Positions 17,638-25,265 of a stretch of DNA of 64,000 nt are shown piece after piece. How positions within the stretch are numbered: the stretch's first letter is position 1; every line of letters begins with the position of its first letter. Made by a program: the position numbers and the translations under genes. The notes under the pieces were generated by a model. The model worked only from the letters and a program-made list of their open reading frames with translations. It was not told where the DNA came from and ran no database searches. The stretch is from NCBI RefSeq assembly GCF_046127645.1, contig NZ_CP175919.1, one strand, 5' to 3'. The stretch is from Clostridium_F caseinilyticum (GTDB lineage Bacteria > Bacillota > Clostridia > Clostridiales > Clostridiaceae).

Positions 17638-17661
17638 ACTCCCACTTTTATAAGTGGGAGT
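17638..17661. terminator. Perfect hairpin
   Basis: ACTCCCACTT / AAGTGGGAGT with a short loop, next to the end of the small gene at 17670-17765. Confidence 0.7.
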
Positions 17662-17669
17662 GATTTAAT

Positions 17670-17765
17670 TTAACACCAACAATTAGATCTACATAGGCAA
17701 TTACAAATTATTGCTATTATTATAATAAAGGCTAATATCCAGCATATCCAACCACAAAACCACAT
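17670..17765 (-). CDS. 31-residue cysteine/tryptophan-rich membrane peptide
   Basis: Minus-strand reading frame with an AAAGGAGG site nine bases before its ATG and a hairpin after its stop codon. The peptide has four Trp and seven Cys (C4, C8, C21, C23, C25, C29, C31) around a hydrophobic core (ILAFIIIIAII). It would span the membrane with clusters of cysteines at the C-terminal side. It recalls very short hydrophobic spore-associated proteins of Firmicutes but I cannot name a family. Confidence 0.6.
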   Translation of the reverse strand: MWFCGWICWILAFIIIIAIICNCLCRSNCWC

Positions 17766-18026
17766 AAATATAACCTCCTTTGTGTACAAAATTAGCCTGT
17801 CAATATATAATATTCAATTAGTAAATTTTTGTTTACTTTTAAAGCTATCTTTTTATCAAAACTAGAATATAAGAATATTTTTATATAAATGTATAAAAAA
17901 TAAGAAAAATAGTAATATTAAATATAAGTTAGTAACACTTTTTATAAATAATAATATAATATGTATGAAACAAAAGGAATATAAGGTGGACAACCTTTGG
18001 AATTTACAAGGAAGGGTGTTAAAAAT

Positions 18027-18449
18027 ATGAATATATTTAATTTACTTCCTATAAGTATTTCTTATTTTGAAATTGGTGATATAGAAGAAAAACAAGTAAA
18101 GAGAGAATATGATAAGTTTATAAATAATATAAAAAGCATGGATTATATAAATTTAGATGATGAAAAGCTTAAAGCTAAAATTATATTAGATTTATTTTCT
18201 GTAAGTTTTGAGGTGAATGAAAAAATTAGCATATTTTTAAAGTATGAAGAATACATTCTAGAAAAAAAAGAAATGGATCCATATGATCCATTAAAAAAGT
18301 TTTTTATAGACACCGGAAATGAAAAATTAAATTTAATACTAGAGTTAATAAATTTAAAACCATATAAAATAAAAATAAGTGGAGATTTATATAAAAGATA
18401 TAATAAAAAATGGGAAGTAAAAAAATTTAATCAAGTAATTGTATTATAG
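18027..18449 (+). CDS. Hypothetical protein (140 aa)
   Basis: Unrecognised soluble, acidic-then-basic protein. Starts MNIFNLLPISISYFEIGD; middle helices rich in Glu and Lys; end carries KISGDLYKRYNKKWEV. ATG at 18027 has AAGGG ten bases upstream; an in-frame TTG at 17997 with AAGGTGG seven bases upstream would add ten residues and cannot be excluded. Closed by a hairpin terminator. Confidence 0.62.
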   Translation: MNIFNLLPISISYFEIGDIEEKQVKREYDKFINNIKSMDYINLDDEKLKAKIILDLFSVSFEVNEKISIFLKYEEYILEKKEMDPYDPLKKFFIDTGNEKLNLILELINLKPYKIKISGDLYKRYNKKWEVKKFNQVIVL

Positions 18450-18468
18450 TTTAAGGTAAACTACTTTA

Positions 18469-18516
18469 TGGGAATGTCTCAAAATAGTTTTAATTTTATT
18501 TTGAGGTCCCATTTTT
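18469..18516 (+). terminator. Terminator of the TCTCAAAATA hairpin family
   Basis: GGGAATGTCTCAAAAT pairs with ATTTTGAGGTCCC (one bulge) and is followed by a T-run. Confidence 0.8.
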
Positions 18517-18537
18517 ATGTTTTAATTTTGATAAACT

Positions 18538-18840
18538 TTAATAAAACATATTTCTATAATTCATGTTATTAGCTAAAAATATATTATTGTTTAAAGAATT
18601 TATTAGATTATAGTACATATTTAATCTATTATTTACTAAATTCCAGTTTATATTTTGGAAGAAAGCATCCATATATTTTTTCTTATCCCTTCCAAAATCC
18701 ATAAAATAAGCATGTTCATAAACATCCATTATAAGAAATGGGTAGTCAAGCCATATAGCACTATTGTCATGAGAATCAGATCCGAAAATATGCAATTTAT
18801 TATCTAATTCATCTATATCTAATACTACGTATATCTTCAT
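18538..18840 (-). pseudogene. Fe/Mn superoxide dismutase, C-terminal half only
   Basis: The 100-residue frame matches the C-terminal metal-binding domain of Fe/Mn-SOD: PFLIMDVYEHAYFMDFGRD contains the conserved D and H ligands of the DVWEHAY motif, and YMDAFFQNINWNLVNNR follows the usual NWxxVxxR end. The N-terminal domain with the other two histidine ligands is missing, a stop codon lies a few codons upstream in frame, and no ribosome binding site is visible. A product would not make a working SOD. Confidence 0.8.
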
Positions 18841-19048
18841 GTAATTGCTAGTTTATTTAAATATTTCCTAAAATTTTTTTCCACTACTATTATTATATTT
18901 ATATAAATAAATTTGGATACTTATATAAGGAAAAATGAATACTTTATTAAAAAACAATATAAATATATTTTAAAGATACAAATTTGTGGTAAAATTATAG
19001 TGAGTTTGTAATTAATTTACACGAAAACCTATTAGGGGGGAGAGGGAT

Positions 19049-19888
19049 ATGAGTATTAAGATAACTACTCTGATAGAAGATTCTAAAAAAGAAAAAAGTG
19101 AATTGATAAGAGAACATGGTCTTTCTATGTACATAAATACTCCTAGGTGTAATATAATATTTGATACTGGTTCTTCTGGAAATTTTATAAAAAATGCTGA
19201 AAAATTAAATATTGATTTACAGCAGACTAATTATATGATATTAAGTCATGCCCACTATGATCATTGTGGTGGAGTAAGAAGTTTTATAGAAAGCATAAAA
19301 TGCTATCCAGAACTTTATATAAGTGAGTATTTTTTTGAAAATAGCAATAAATTCAAAATGGGTAAAGAAAGAGAATATAAATATTTAGGTATAGATTTTG
19401 ATGAAAAATATTTAATAGATAATGGTATACCTATAAACTACGTTGAGAAAGATATTTTAGAGATAGAACCTAATATATTTTTAGTTACAAACTTTAAACA
19501 AGATAATAAGTTTGAAGAATTTACACCTAATATGGTAATAAAAAAAGGGGAAGGCTATATATTAGATAATTTTAAAGAGGAGATGGCATTGGTTATAAAC
19601 ACTTATAAAGGATTAGTAGTTTTAGCAGGGTGTAGCCATGTAGGTATTGTTAATATATTGAGCAATATAAGTAAAAGATTAAATAAAAAGATATATGCTG
19701 TATTAGGAGGAACTCATTTAATTAAATCCGATGAAAATAGAGTAAAGAAAACTATAGATGCTCTTAATGAATTGGATATTCATATTATAGGGGTTTCACA
19801 TTGTACAGGAGAATTTGCTACAACAAAATTAAAGGAGTTAAATGATAAGTTTTTTTTAAATAATACAGGGAATATATTAGAAATATAA
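19049..19888 (+). CDS. MBL-fold metallohydrolase (dihydropterin-synthase-like, COG1237 type)
   Basis: The 279 residues show the metallo-beta-lactamase fold: FDTGSSGNF, metal motif SHAHYDHCGG near residue 69, AGCSHVGIVN near 198 and GVSHCTGE near 250. This subgroup is related to archaeal methanopterin-pathway phosphate synthases but in bacteria its substrate is unknown. Cytoplasmic. GGGGGGAGAGG precedes the ATG. Its 3' end is partly duplicated at 32257-32309, beyond the RiPP cluster. Confidence 0.85.
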   Translation: MSIKITTLIEDSKKEKSELIREHGLSMYINTPRCNIIFDTGSSGNFIKNAEKLNIDLQQTNYMILSHAHYDHCGGVRSFIESIKCYPELYISEYFFENSNKFKMGKEREYKYLGIDFDEKYLIDNGIPINYVEKDILEIEPNIFLVTNFKQDNKFEEFTPNMVIKKGEGYILDNFKEEMALVINTYKGLVVLAGCSHVGIVNILSNISKRLNKKIYAVLGGTHLIKSDENRVKKTIDALNELDIHIIGVSHCTGEFATTKLKELNDKFFLNNTGNILEI

Positions 19889-19952
19889 AGCTGTATAGAT
19901 AGATGATATAAAATATAAATAGATTTGTATATTTTATAGAAATACACAGAAT

Positions 19953-19988
19953 ATTACTTGAAATTAGTTTTTCTAGTAATATTTTTTT
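19953..19988 (+). terminator. Terminator used as intron insertion site
   Basis: ATTACTTGAAA pairs with TTTCTAGTAAT (one mismatch), followed by ATTTTTTT. The group II intron begins at the next base, the classic location of group IIC introns. Confidence 0.8.
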
Positions 19989-20744
19989 GTGTGCCCAGCA
20001 TGGGCAACAACTTGACGGTGAAAGTTCGTTGTGGGCTTGGTAGTGGGAGCCACTAGTTAACGGCAAGGGCGTCCATCGCGAGATGGAATCCGAAGGAAGT
20101 CGGAGGTAAAATCTCGGTCTGAGGAATACGAACTATATGCAAGGCTTATTAGGAATGGATGAGTTTGCTAAACAAAACAAAGTCCAATACTACCAAGGAT
20201 TGCAGAAAATTAAATATTTAGGCTCCAAAGCTAAAAGTAAGGTGGAACCTAATGATAAGCAGGGAGTGCATAGAGTAATAAATACGGCAACTACAAGTGG
20301 AGAAACCAATGCGCTTAAATATGGTTCCTTAGAAAGAATATTATCAAGGCAGAATATGCAATTAGATTATAAAATATTATGGAATAGCAAACTGTAAAGG
20401 AATAATTAAGAGCTTTGGAACATGGATTAAACAAAGTTTAAGAATGTGTAATGGAAACAATGGAAAAAGGTTAAAACTAGATATAGAAATTTGAAAATAT
20501 TAGGTTTTAATCACTATCAAGTAATAAAATATGCCAATACCTGAAAGGCATACTGGCGTATAGCTAATAGTCCTATTTTACAAACTACTCTAAATAATCA
20601 ATTCTTTAAAACCGTAGGTTTAGACAGCCTTCCGGCTATTTATATGAAAGCACATAATTCTTAAAGAACCGCTGTGTACCACAACGGTATGCACGGTGGT
20701 GTAAGAGGACGAAAAATAACATAATTATTTTCCTCCTACTTGAT
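19989..20744 (+). mobile_element. Group IIC intron with internally deleted maturase gene
   Basis: The 5' end GTGTGCCCAGCATGGGC and the following domain I segments (GTCCATCGCGAGATGGAATC, CGGTCTGAGGAA-ACGAAC type) match bacterial group IIC ribozymes. Domain V lies at about 20665-20711 (GAACCGCTGTG ... CACGGTGGTGT) and domain VI with the end CTACTTGAT at about 20712-20744. Total length is about 756 bases against about 2 kb for an intact one. The ribozyme ends look complete, so splicing is possible, but self-mobility is not. Confidence 0.88.
20137..20664 (+). pseudogene. ltrA: Group II intron-encoded reverse transcriptase/maturase, deleted and decayed
   Basis: The N-terminal part (20137-20397) carries GMDEFAKQNKVQYYQGL and YGSLERILSRQNMQLDYK, the usual beginning of these proteins, then hits a stop. 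The C-terminal part (about 20440-20664) carries KQWKKVKTRYRNLKILG and KAYWRIANSPILQTTLNN, the maturase end, but with in-frame stops. The whole reverse-transcriptase core is missing. Confidence 0.85.
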
Positions 20745-20885
20745 CATTAAGTTGAATAGTTAATTGATTAGGTGTAAGTACTCAATTTTGTTTTGGTGAA
20801 GTTTATCTTAATTTTATTTTTCAGATATAAGTATCTTTGAATTATAATTAAAATTAATGTTAAAAATATTTAAAAAATATATTTA

Positions 20886-20913
20886 TTGCTTTTATTGTAA
20901 AAAAGTGTATAAT
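20886..20913 (+). promoter_or_regulatory. Promoter of the radical SAM genes
   Basis: TTGCTT (20886-20891), 16 bases, TATAAT (20908-20913). Confidence 0.55.
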
Positions 20914-20936
20914 CAATAATGTAGTTTATTATTTAA

Positions 20937-20968
20937 CACTATTACTATGAAAGGAATTAGTAATAGTG
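20937..20968. promoter_or_regulatory. Inverted repeat near transcription start of RiPP cluster
   Basis: CACTATTACTA and TAGTAATAGTG are perfect complements separated by ten bases, about 20 bases past the expected start. It may be an operator for the cluster's response regulator or an RNA stem. Confidence 0.55.
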
Positions 20969-21169
20969 CCTTATAAAATATATTATGTTGTAGAAAAATA
21001 AAATAATAATGATAAAAAGATTATAGAGATTTATATATTAGATATAAATTTATTAATAATATGTTTTTAATATTTATTCAATTAGTGTGAATTTTTTTAG
21101 GATTATATTTAGAAAAAAGATCTAAAAAGTTTTAATAAATATCTGATTATTGAAAGGAGAAATACAAAA

Positions 21170-22411
21170 TTGAATAATGAAGAAGTAATAAAGTTTTCGC
21201 CAAATACAAAATTTATGTGTGATAAAGATTATGCTATTGTCATTAATAGAATTGAAGGATTATGGGTAAAAATTCCTAAGGATTGCGAAGAAATGTTAAG
21301 ACAATGTGATAAATTGGGGTATAGTGTTAGCTATTTAATCAATAGCTTAGTCGACGATGAGGATCGAACTTATATGTTAAAAATAATTAAAGTATTGGAA
21401 GAAATAAAAGTTTTAGGATATGAAGAAAAGAACAGCAGATTACATGATATAAGTTTTGCAATAACAAATAGATGTAATTTACATTGTAAACATTGTATGG
21501 TCAATGCTGATAAATGTGATATAAAAGAAAATTTTACTACAAAGGAAATAATAAATGCTTTAGATAAAATAATTGAAGCAAAGCCTGAGGCTATTACTAT
21601 AACCGGTGGAGAACCATTAGTGCGACCAGATTTTATTGGAATTATTAAATACTTAAAAAATAATTATAATGGTAAGATTGGATTAATGACAAATGCAACT
21701 CTTATTACTGAAAATAATATTAAGGACATTATTAGATGTGTATCTAGTATTGATATTAGTATAGATGGAGTAGATGAAAAATCATGTTCAATTATTAGAG
21801 GAAAAGGAGTTTTTGAAAAAATCGTTTCAGCCATTAAACTTTTAAAAGAACATAATTTTAATGAAATTACAACTTCAATGGTATTAAGTGCAAATAATGA
21901 ACCATTAGTTGATAAATTTTTTCAGCTAAATGAAGATTTAGGGGTTAATGGTATTCTTAGAGCTTTAAGTTTTGTTGGACAAGCTAAAACAAATGAAGAA
22001 TTACTTAGAAAAAAATTTCAATCTGAAGAAAAGAAATCTTCTCAAAAATTAAAGGATATGCATAATAGCGATAAATTTCATAGTTGTACTTGTGCAGCTG
22101 GTTGTAAAACATTAACAATTGAAAATGATGGCAATATATATCCTTGCAATTTGTTTATTGAAGAGGAACATAAACTTGGAAATATAATGGATATCAACAA
22201 TATAAATGATATCTTAGTATGTGATAAAAACAAATTTTTAAGCGAGAGCTTACAAAAATATGAGCCAGATTCTATGGAAAAATGTAAAGAATGTAATGTT
22301 AGATATTTTTGCTGGAGCTGTCTTCATCAAATTGTTGATGTTAAGGAAGATGGTATATTTGATAAAAGGTGTCAGTATATGAAAAAATTATTACAGCCTG
22401 CCTATGAATAA
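21170..22411 (+). CDS. Radical SAM/SPASM peptide maturase with N-terminal PqqD-like domain
   Basis: Starts at TTG with AAAGGAGA nine bases upstream. Residues 15-85 fit a PqqD-like RiPP recognition element (strand AIVINRIEGLWVKI then helices). The radical SAM cluster motif is C102-x3-C106-x2-C109 (CNLHCKHC), with TGGEPL near residue 143. From about residue 300 a cysteine-rich SPASM region (CTCAAGCKT, YPCNLF, KCKECNVRYFCWSC) should bind auxiliary Fe-S clusters. Such enzymes install thioether or carbon-carbon links in precursor peptides. The substrates are most likely the peptides at 23693 and 23899. First gene of the cluster. Confidence 0.9.
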   Translation: MNNEEVIKFSPNTKFMCDKDYAIVINRIEGLWVKIPKDCEEMLRQCDKLGYSVSYLINSLVDDEDRTYMLKIIKVLEEIKVLGYEEKNSRLHDISFAITNRCNLHCKHCMVNADKCDIKENFTTKEIINALDKIIEAKPEAITITGGEPLVRPDFIGIIKYLKNNYNGKIGLMTNATLITENNIKDIIRCVSSIDISIDGVDEKSCSIIRGKGVFEKIVSAIKLLKEHNFNEITTSMVLSANNEPLVDKFFQLNEDLGVNGILRALSFVGQAKTNEELLRKKFQSEEKKSSQKLKDMHNSDKFHSCTCAAGCKTLTIENDGNIYPCNLFIEEEHKLGNIMDINNINDILVCDKNKFLSESLQKYEPDSMEKCKECNVRYFCWSCLHQIVDVKEDGIFDKRCQYMKKLLQPAYE

Positions 22412-22448
22412 TAGAAGTATATTTTAAATTAAGAAAGTAGGTTTTTAT

Positions 22449-23486
22449 ATGAATGTTACAATTTTTTTTACTCGTAATTGTAATATGAATTGTAAATATT
22501 GTTATGAGGGTAGTAAATACTCTAAGAATATAAGTAACTCTGTTTTTAAACAGGTTATTCCATTTATTACTAAGCATATGAAAAAGATTAAAGATAATAA
22601 ATTATGTATTGTAACGCATGGGGGAGAACCATTAATGGCCTATGATAAGATTAAGGCTTTTGTTAAACAAACAAAAGAGGTTTTACCAAATGTAGAATTT
22701 TCTATGACTACCAACTGTACTATTTTAGATGATGATATTTTAAATTTTATAATAAAAGAATATGATAATATCTCAGTTAGTATTGATGGAACAAGAGAGG
22801 CACATGACCTAAATCGAATTCTTAAAAATAAGAAAGGGTCTTATGATATAGTTATCCCAAACGCTTTAAAAATATTAAGATATAGACCTGATACAATTGC
22901 AAGGATGACTGTAAATAGTGATAATGTAAAATATTTATTTCAAGGTGTAAAGGAATTAGTTGAAATGGGATTCAGTCATATAATGCCAACTCCAGATGAA
23001 TTTGATACAAATTGGGATGAAAAATCATTAGAAGAGCTTCATAAACAAGGTAAACTTATTTCAGATTATGTTGCGATATATTCAGGTGATAAAGAACTTG
23101 ATATTGGATTCATTGATAATGCAACATGTAAAATGAAAAATTCATGTTGTGATGGGGGTATTACAACTATAACAGTTGATACAGATGGTAAAGTATATCC
23201 TTGCATCATAGCAAATGGATTAGAAAAATTTTGTTTAGGGGATGTTTTTAAAGGAATTGATGGAAACAAGATGAAACAAGTTCACCTACAGGATCAACAA
23301 TCAATTTTAGAATGTTTAGGATGTAAAAGATACGACTATTGTACAACTACAAGATGTAAAATAATTAATAAAATTAAGACAGGAAATTTTAATGAAGCTT
23401 CCCCAATAACCTGTAATTTAGAGAACATATCAGTAGCTTTAGCATTATATGAAAATGAAAAGAGTAAAGATATTGATTTTAAATAA
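22449..23486 (+). CDS. Second radical SAM/SPASM maturase, without recognition domain
   Basis: The 345 residues begin directly with the radical SAM fold: C11-x3-C15-x2-C18 (CNMNCKYCYEG), HGGEPLMAYD near residue 58, and SVSIDGTREAHDLNR near 120. A SPASM-type tail follows (NSCCDGG, VYPCIIANG, CLGCKRYDYC). Lacking a PqqD-like domain, it may depend on the first enzyme for substrate capture. It starts 37 bases after it and is cotranscribed. The pair suggests two different modifications or one per precursor. Start site spacing from AAGTAGG is normal. Confidence 0.9.
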   Translation: MNVTIFFTRNCNMNCKYCYEGSKYSKNISNSVFKQVIPFITKHMKKIKDNKLCIVTHGGEPLMAYDKIKAFVKQTKEVLPNVEFSMTTNCTILDDDILNFIIKEYDNISVSIDGTREAHDLNRILKNKKGSYDIVIPNALKILRYRPDTIARMTVNSDNVKYLFQGVKELVEMGFSHIMPTPDEFDTNWDEKSLEELHKQGKLISDYVAIYSGDKELDIGFIDNATCKMKNSCCDGGITTITVDTDGKVYPCIIANGLEKFCLGDVFKGIDGNKMKQVHLQDQQSILECLGCKRYDYCTTTRCKIINKIKTGNFNEASPITCNLENISVALALYENEKSKDIDFK

Positions 23487-23617
23487 TTATATTTTTTAAT
23501 ATCTATTAATATAAATTTGATTTTTAAAATTGATCATAGGGATTATGTCATTAATCTAAATATTATGTCTATCACACACAATATTTTATATTTAATGGTA
23601 AGATTCTTTTTGATAAA

Positions 23618-23662
23618 ACTTGAAATGCTTTAAGATCTAACTTACTTAAGGGTTTTTCAAGT
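23618..23662 (+). promoter_or_regulatory. Imperfect stem-loop before precursor genes
   Basis: ACTTGAAA pairs with TTTCAAGT, with a weaker inner stem (CTTTAAG/CTTAAG). It lies 30 bases before the first precursor and may end the upstream transcript or protect an abundant precursor mRNA. Confidence 0.45.
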
Positions 23663-23692
23663 AAAAAATATATTATAAGAGGGGGAAATGTT

Positions 23693-23869
23693 ATGTTAAA
23701 TGTAAAGAAAATAACAAAAACAATTTCAGTTCAATCAAATGTACAAGCTCAAGGTTGTAAAGATGATTGTAAGGTTAAAGTTTGGTCTGGAAAAAAAGAA
23801 GCTGACGGTTGGCAAGCTGGTTGTTGGTCTACTTATCAGTATACACCACGTTATAACCCATTTGCTTAA
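23693..23869 (+). CDS. RiPP precursor peptide 1 (58 aa)
   Basis: A small gene with a GAGGGGG site about seven bases before its ATG. Leader-like start MLNVKKITKTISVQSNVQ, then QGC-x-DDC (C22, C26), a charged segment and an aromatic C-terminal part around C44 (AGCWSTYQYTPRY). No signal peptide or GG cleavage site. Its N-terminal 26 residues align with the next gene's product, and the spacing of the three cysteines is kept, so both are read as substrates of the two radical SAM enzymes. Function, antimicrobial or signalling, is inferred only from the exporter and resistance genes. Confidence 0.82.
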   Translation: MLNVKKITKTISVQSNVQAQGCKDDCKVKVWSGKKEADGWQAGCWSTYQYTPRYNPFA

Positions 23870-23898
23870 ATAATTATTAATTTAGGAGGAATATGAAA

Positions 23899-24072
23899 AT
23901 GTTAAAAATTAAGAAGATAAACAAATCAATAACTAACTTTAATGTCCAAGGACAAGGTTGTAATGATGATTGTACTGAACATAACAAACTTGTAGGAAAA
24001 TCAAATAGAAATACTAAGGGCTGTGTTTATTATGATACTATATATACAGCAAAAGGAAATATTTTCTTTTAA
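23899..24072 (+). CDS. RiPP precursor peptide 2 (57 aa)
   Basis: Begins at the second of two close Met codons (23899), eight bases after TAGGAGGA. Leader MLKIKKINKSITNFNVQ parallels peptide 1; QGC-x-DDC gives C21 and C25, and C42 sits in KGCVYYDTIY. The core differs from peptide 1 except for cysteines and adjacent Gly and Asp residues. A hairpin follows, so the two precursors may form a strongly expressed short transcript. Two unlike cores raise the possibility of a two-component product. Confidence 0.82.
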   Translation: MLKIKKINKSITNFNVQGQGCNDDCTEHNKLVGKSNRNTKGCVYYDTIYTAKGNIFF

Positions 24073-24113
24073 GTAGCATTGCATTAAGATATTAAAGGTT
24101 TTTATAATTTATT

Positions 24114-24141
24114 AAGGTGAGTTCTAAAAGAACTCACCCTT
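24114..24141 (+). terminator. Hairpin after precursor genes
   Basis: AGGTGAGTTC pairs with GAACTCACCT-like GAACTCACC-CTT around a short AAAA loop; weak T-run, so some read-through to the protease is likely. Confidence 0.7.
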
Positions 24142-24269
24142 GATTATTATAGATTTAATCTGATGAAATCTTAAAATATATAAATATTTTTATATTAATA
24201 AATACTCTTTTTATAGAATTAATTAGAATGAAATTCTATGAAATATATTACATAAAAGGAGATATAAAA

Positions 24270-25265
24270 ATGAAACCTATTATTGTAATAATTGATTCTG
24301 GAATAAATAGAATAATACTTGGTAATAATTCTTTTAACAAAAATTTTTTAAATCGTAAAGATAAAGCTTTAAAAGATGAATTTGGTCATGGAACAGCTTG
24401 TTCTATGGTTATTAAATCTATCTGTTCAGATGTGGAATTTATATCAATTCCCATATTAGATAAAGAAGGATTCTCAAACTCTGATAATTTAGAAAAAGCA
24501 CTTACATATTGTTTAGATATACATTGCCATATTATAAATTTAAGTTTGGCTATTTTAGATAATGAAGATAATAAAATAGAAGAATTATGTACAAAATTAT
24601 CAAAACAAAATAAAGTTATTATTTCTTCAGTTAGAAATAATTTTATTGATAGTAAACCGGCTAAATATAGTTCTGTAATTGGAGTAAGAGGCGGTGGATT
24701 TTCTTCTATTGATAAGTATTGGTTCAACTCAAATTATGAAATACAATTAATAACAGATATGACTCCTGTTTTTACCGACCCACAATTAAATAGACATTTC
24801 ATTTTTTCAGGAAATAGTAAAGCTACTGCTGTTGCAACAGGACTTATTGCTAAAATTATTAATGAAAAAAAGCAAGTTAATATTGAAGATATTTTACTTA
24901 CTCTTTCTAAAAATACAATTAAGAAAACATGGACTGAAAAAGATTTGGACATATCATTAGAAAAATTCACAAATTGTTCTAAATATAACATAGATGAAAT
25001 AAGTAAAACTGACTATGGAAAAATAATGTCAGCGCTTCAAATTGTCTGTAGAGATTATGGAATTGAAATTCCTAATAATTTAGATAATGAAGATAACTTA
25101 TTTAAAAGGGGAGTAATGTGTCCTGAAATAATTAGACCATTTTTTAAGCAGTTAGAAAAAGAATTTAAAATTCCAATAAACGAATTTAATATGAAACCGT
25201 ATTTATTATTATCATTGAAAAGTATTTATTACGCAATAAGGGGTGTACAAATTGAAACATATTAA
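24270..25265 (+). CDS. Subtilisin-like S8 serine protease, cytoplasmic (leader peptidase candidate)
   Basis: The catalytic triad is recognisable: Asp in VIIDSGINR, His in FGHGTACS, and Ser in the unusual FSGNSKATAVATG (usual form GTSMAAP); an oxyanion Asn fits SVRNN. No signal peptide, so it acts inside the cell. About 100 residues after the catalytic domain are unrecognised. ATG at 24270 has AAAAGGAG nine bases upstream; an earlier in-frame ATG (24228) lacks one. It overlaps the exporter gene. By analogy with LanP-type proteases it probably removes the leaders of the two peptides. Confidence 0.87.
   Translation: MKPIIVIIDSGINRIILGNNSFNKNFLNRKDKALKDEFGHGTACSMVIKSICSDVEFISIPILDKEGFSNSDNLEKALTYCLDIHCHIINLSLAILDNEDNKIEELCTKLSKQNKVIISSVRNNFIDSKPAKYSSVIGVRGGGFSSIDKYWFNSNYEIQLITDMTPVFTDPQLNRHFIFSGNSKATAVATGLIAKIINEKKQVNIEDILLTLSKNTIKKTWTEKDLDISLEKFTNCSKYNIDEISKTDYGKIMSALQIVCRDYGIEIPNNLDNEDNLFKRGVMCPEIIRPFFKQLEKEFKIPINEFNMKPYLLLSLKSIYYAIRGVQIETY

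Larger units (their letters stand above)
20745..21169. other. Upstream region of the RiPP cluster
   Basis: Holds a promoter (20886-20913), a perfect inverted repeat (20937-20968) and an AT-rich leader of about 200 bases before the first radical SAM gene. No gene seen. Confidence 0.6.
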
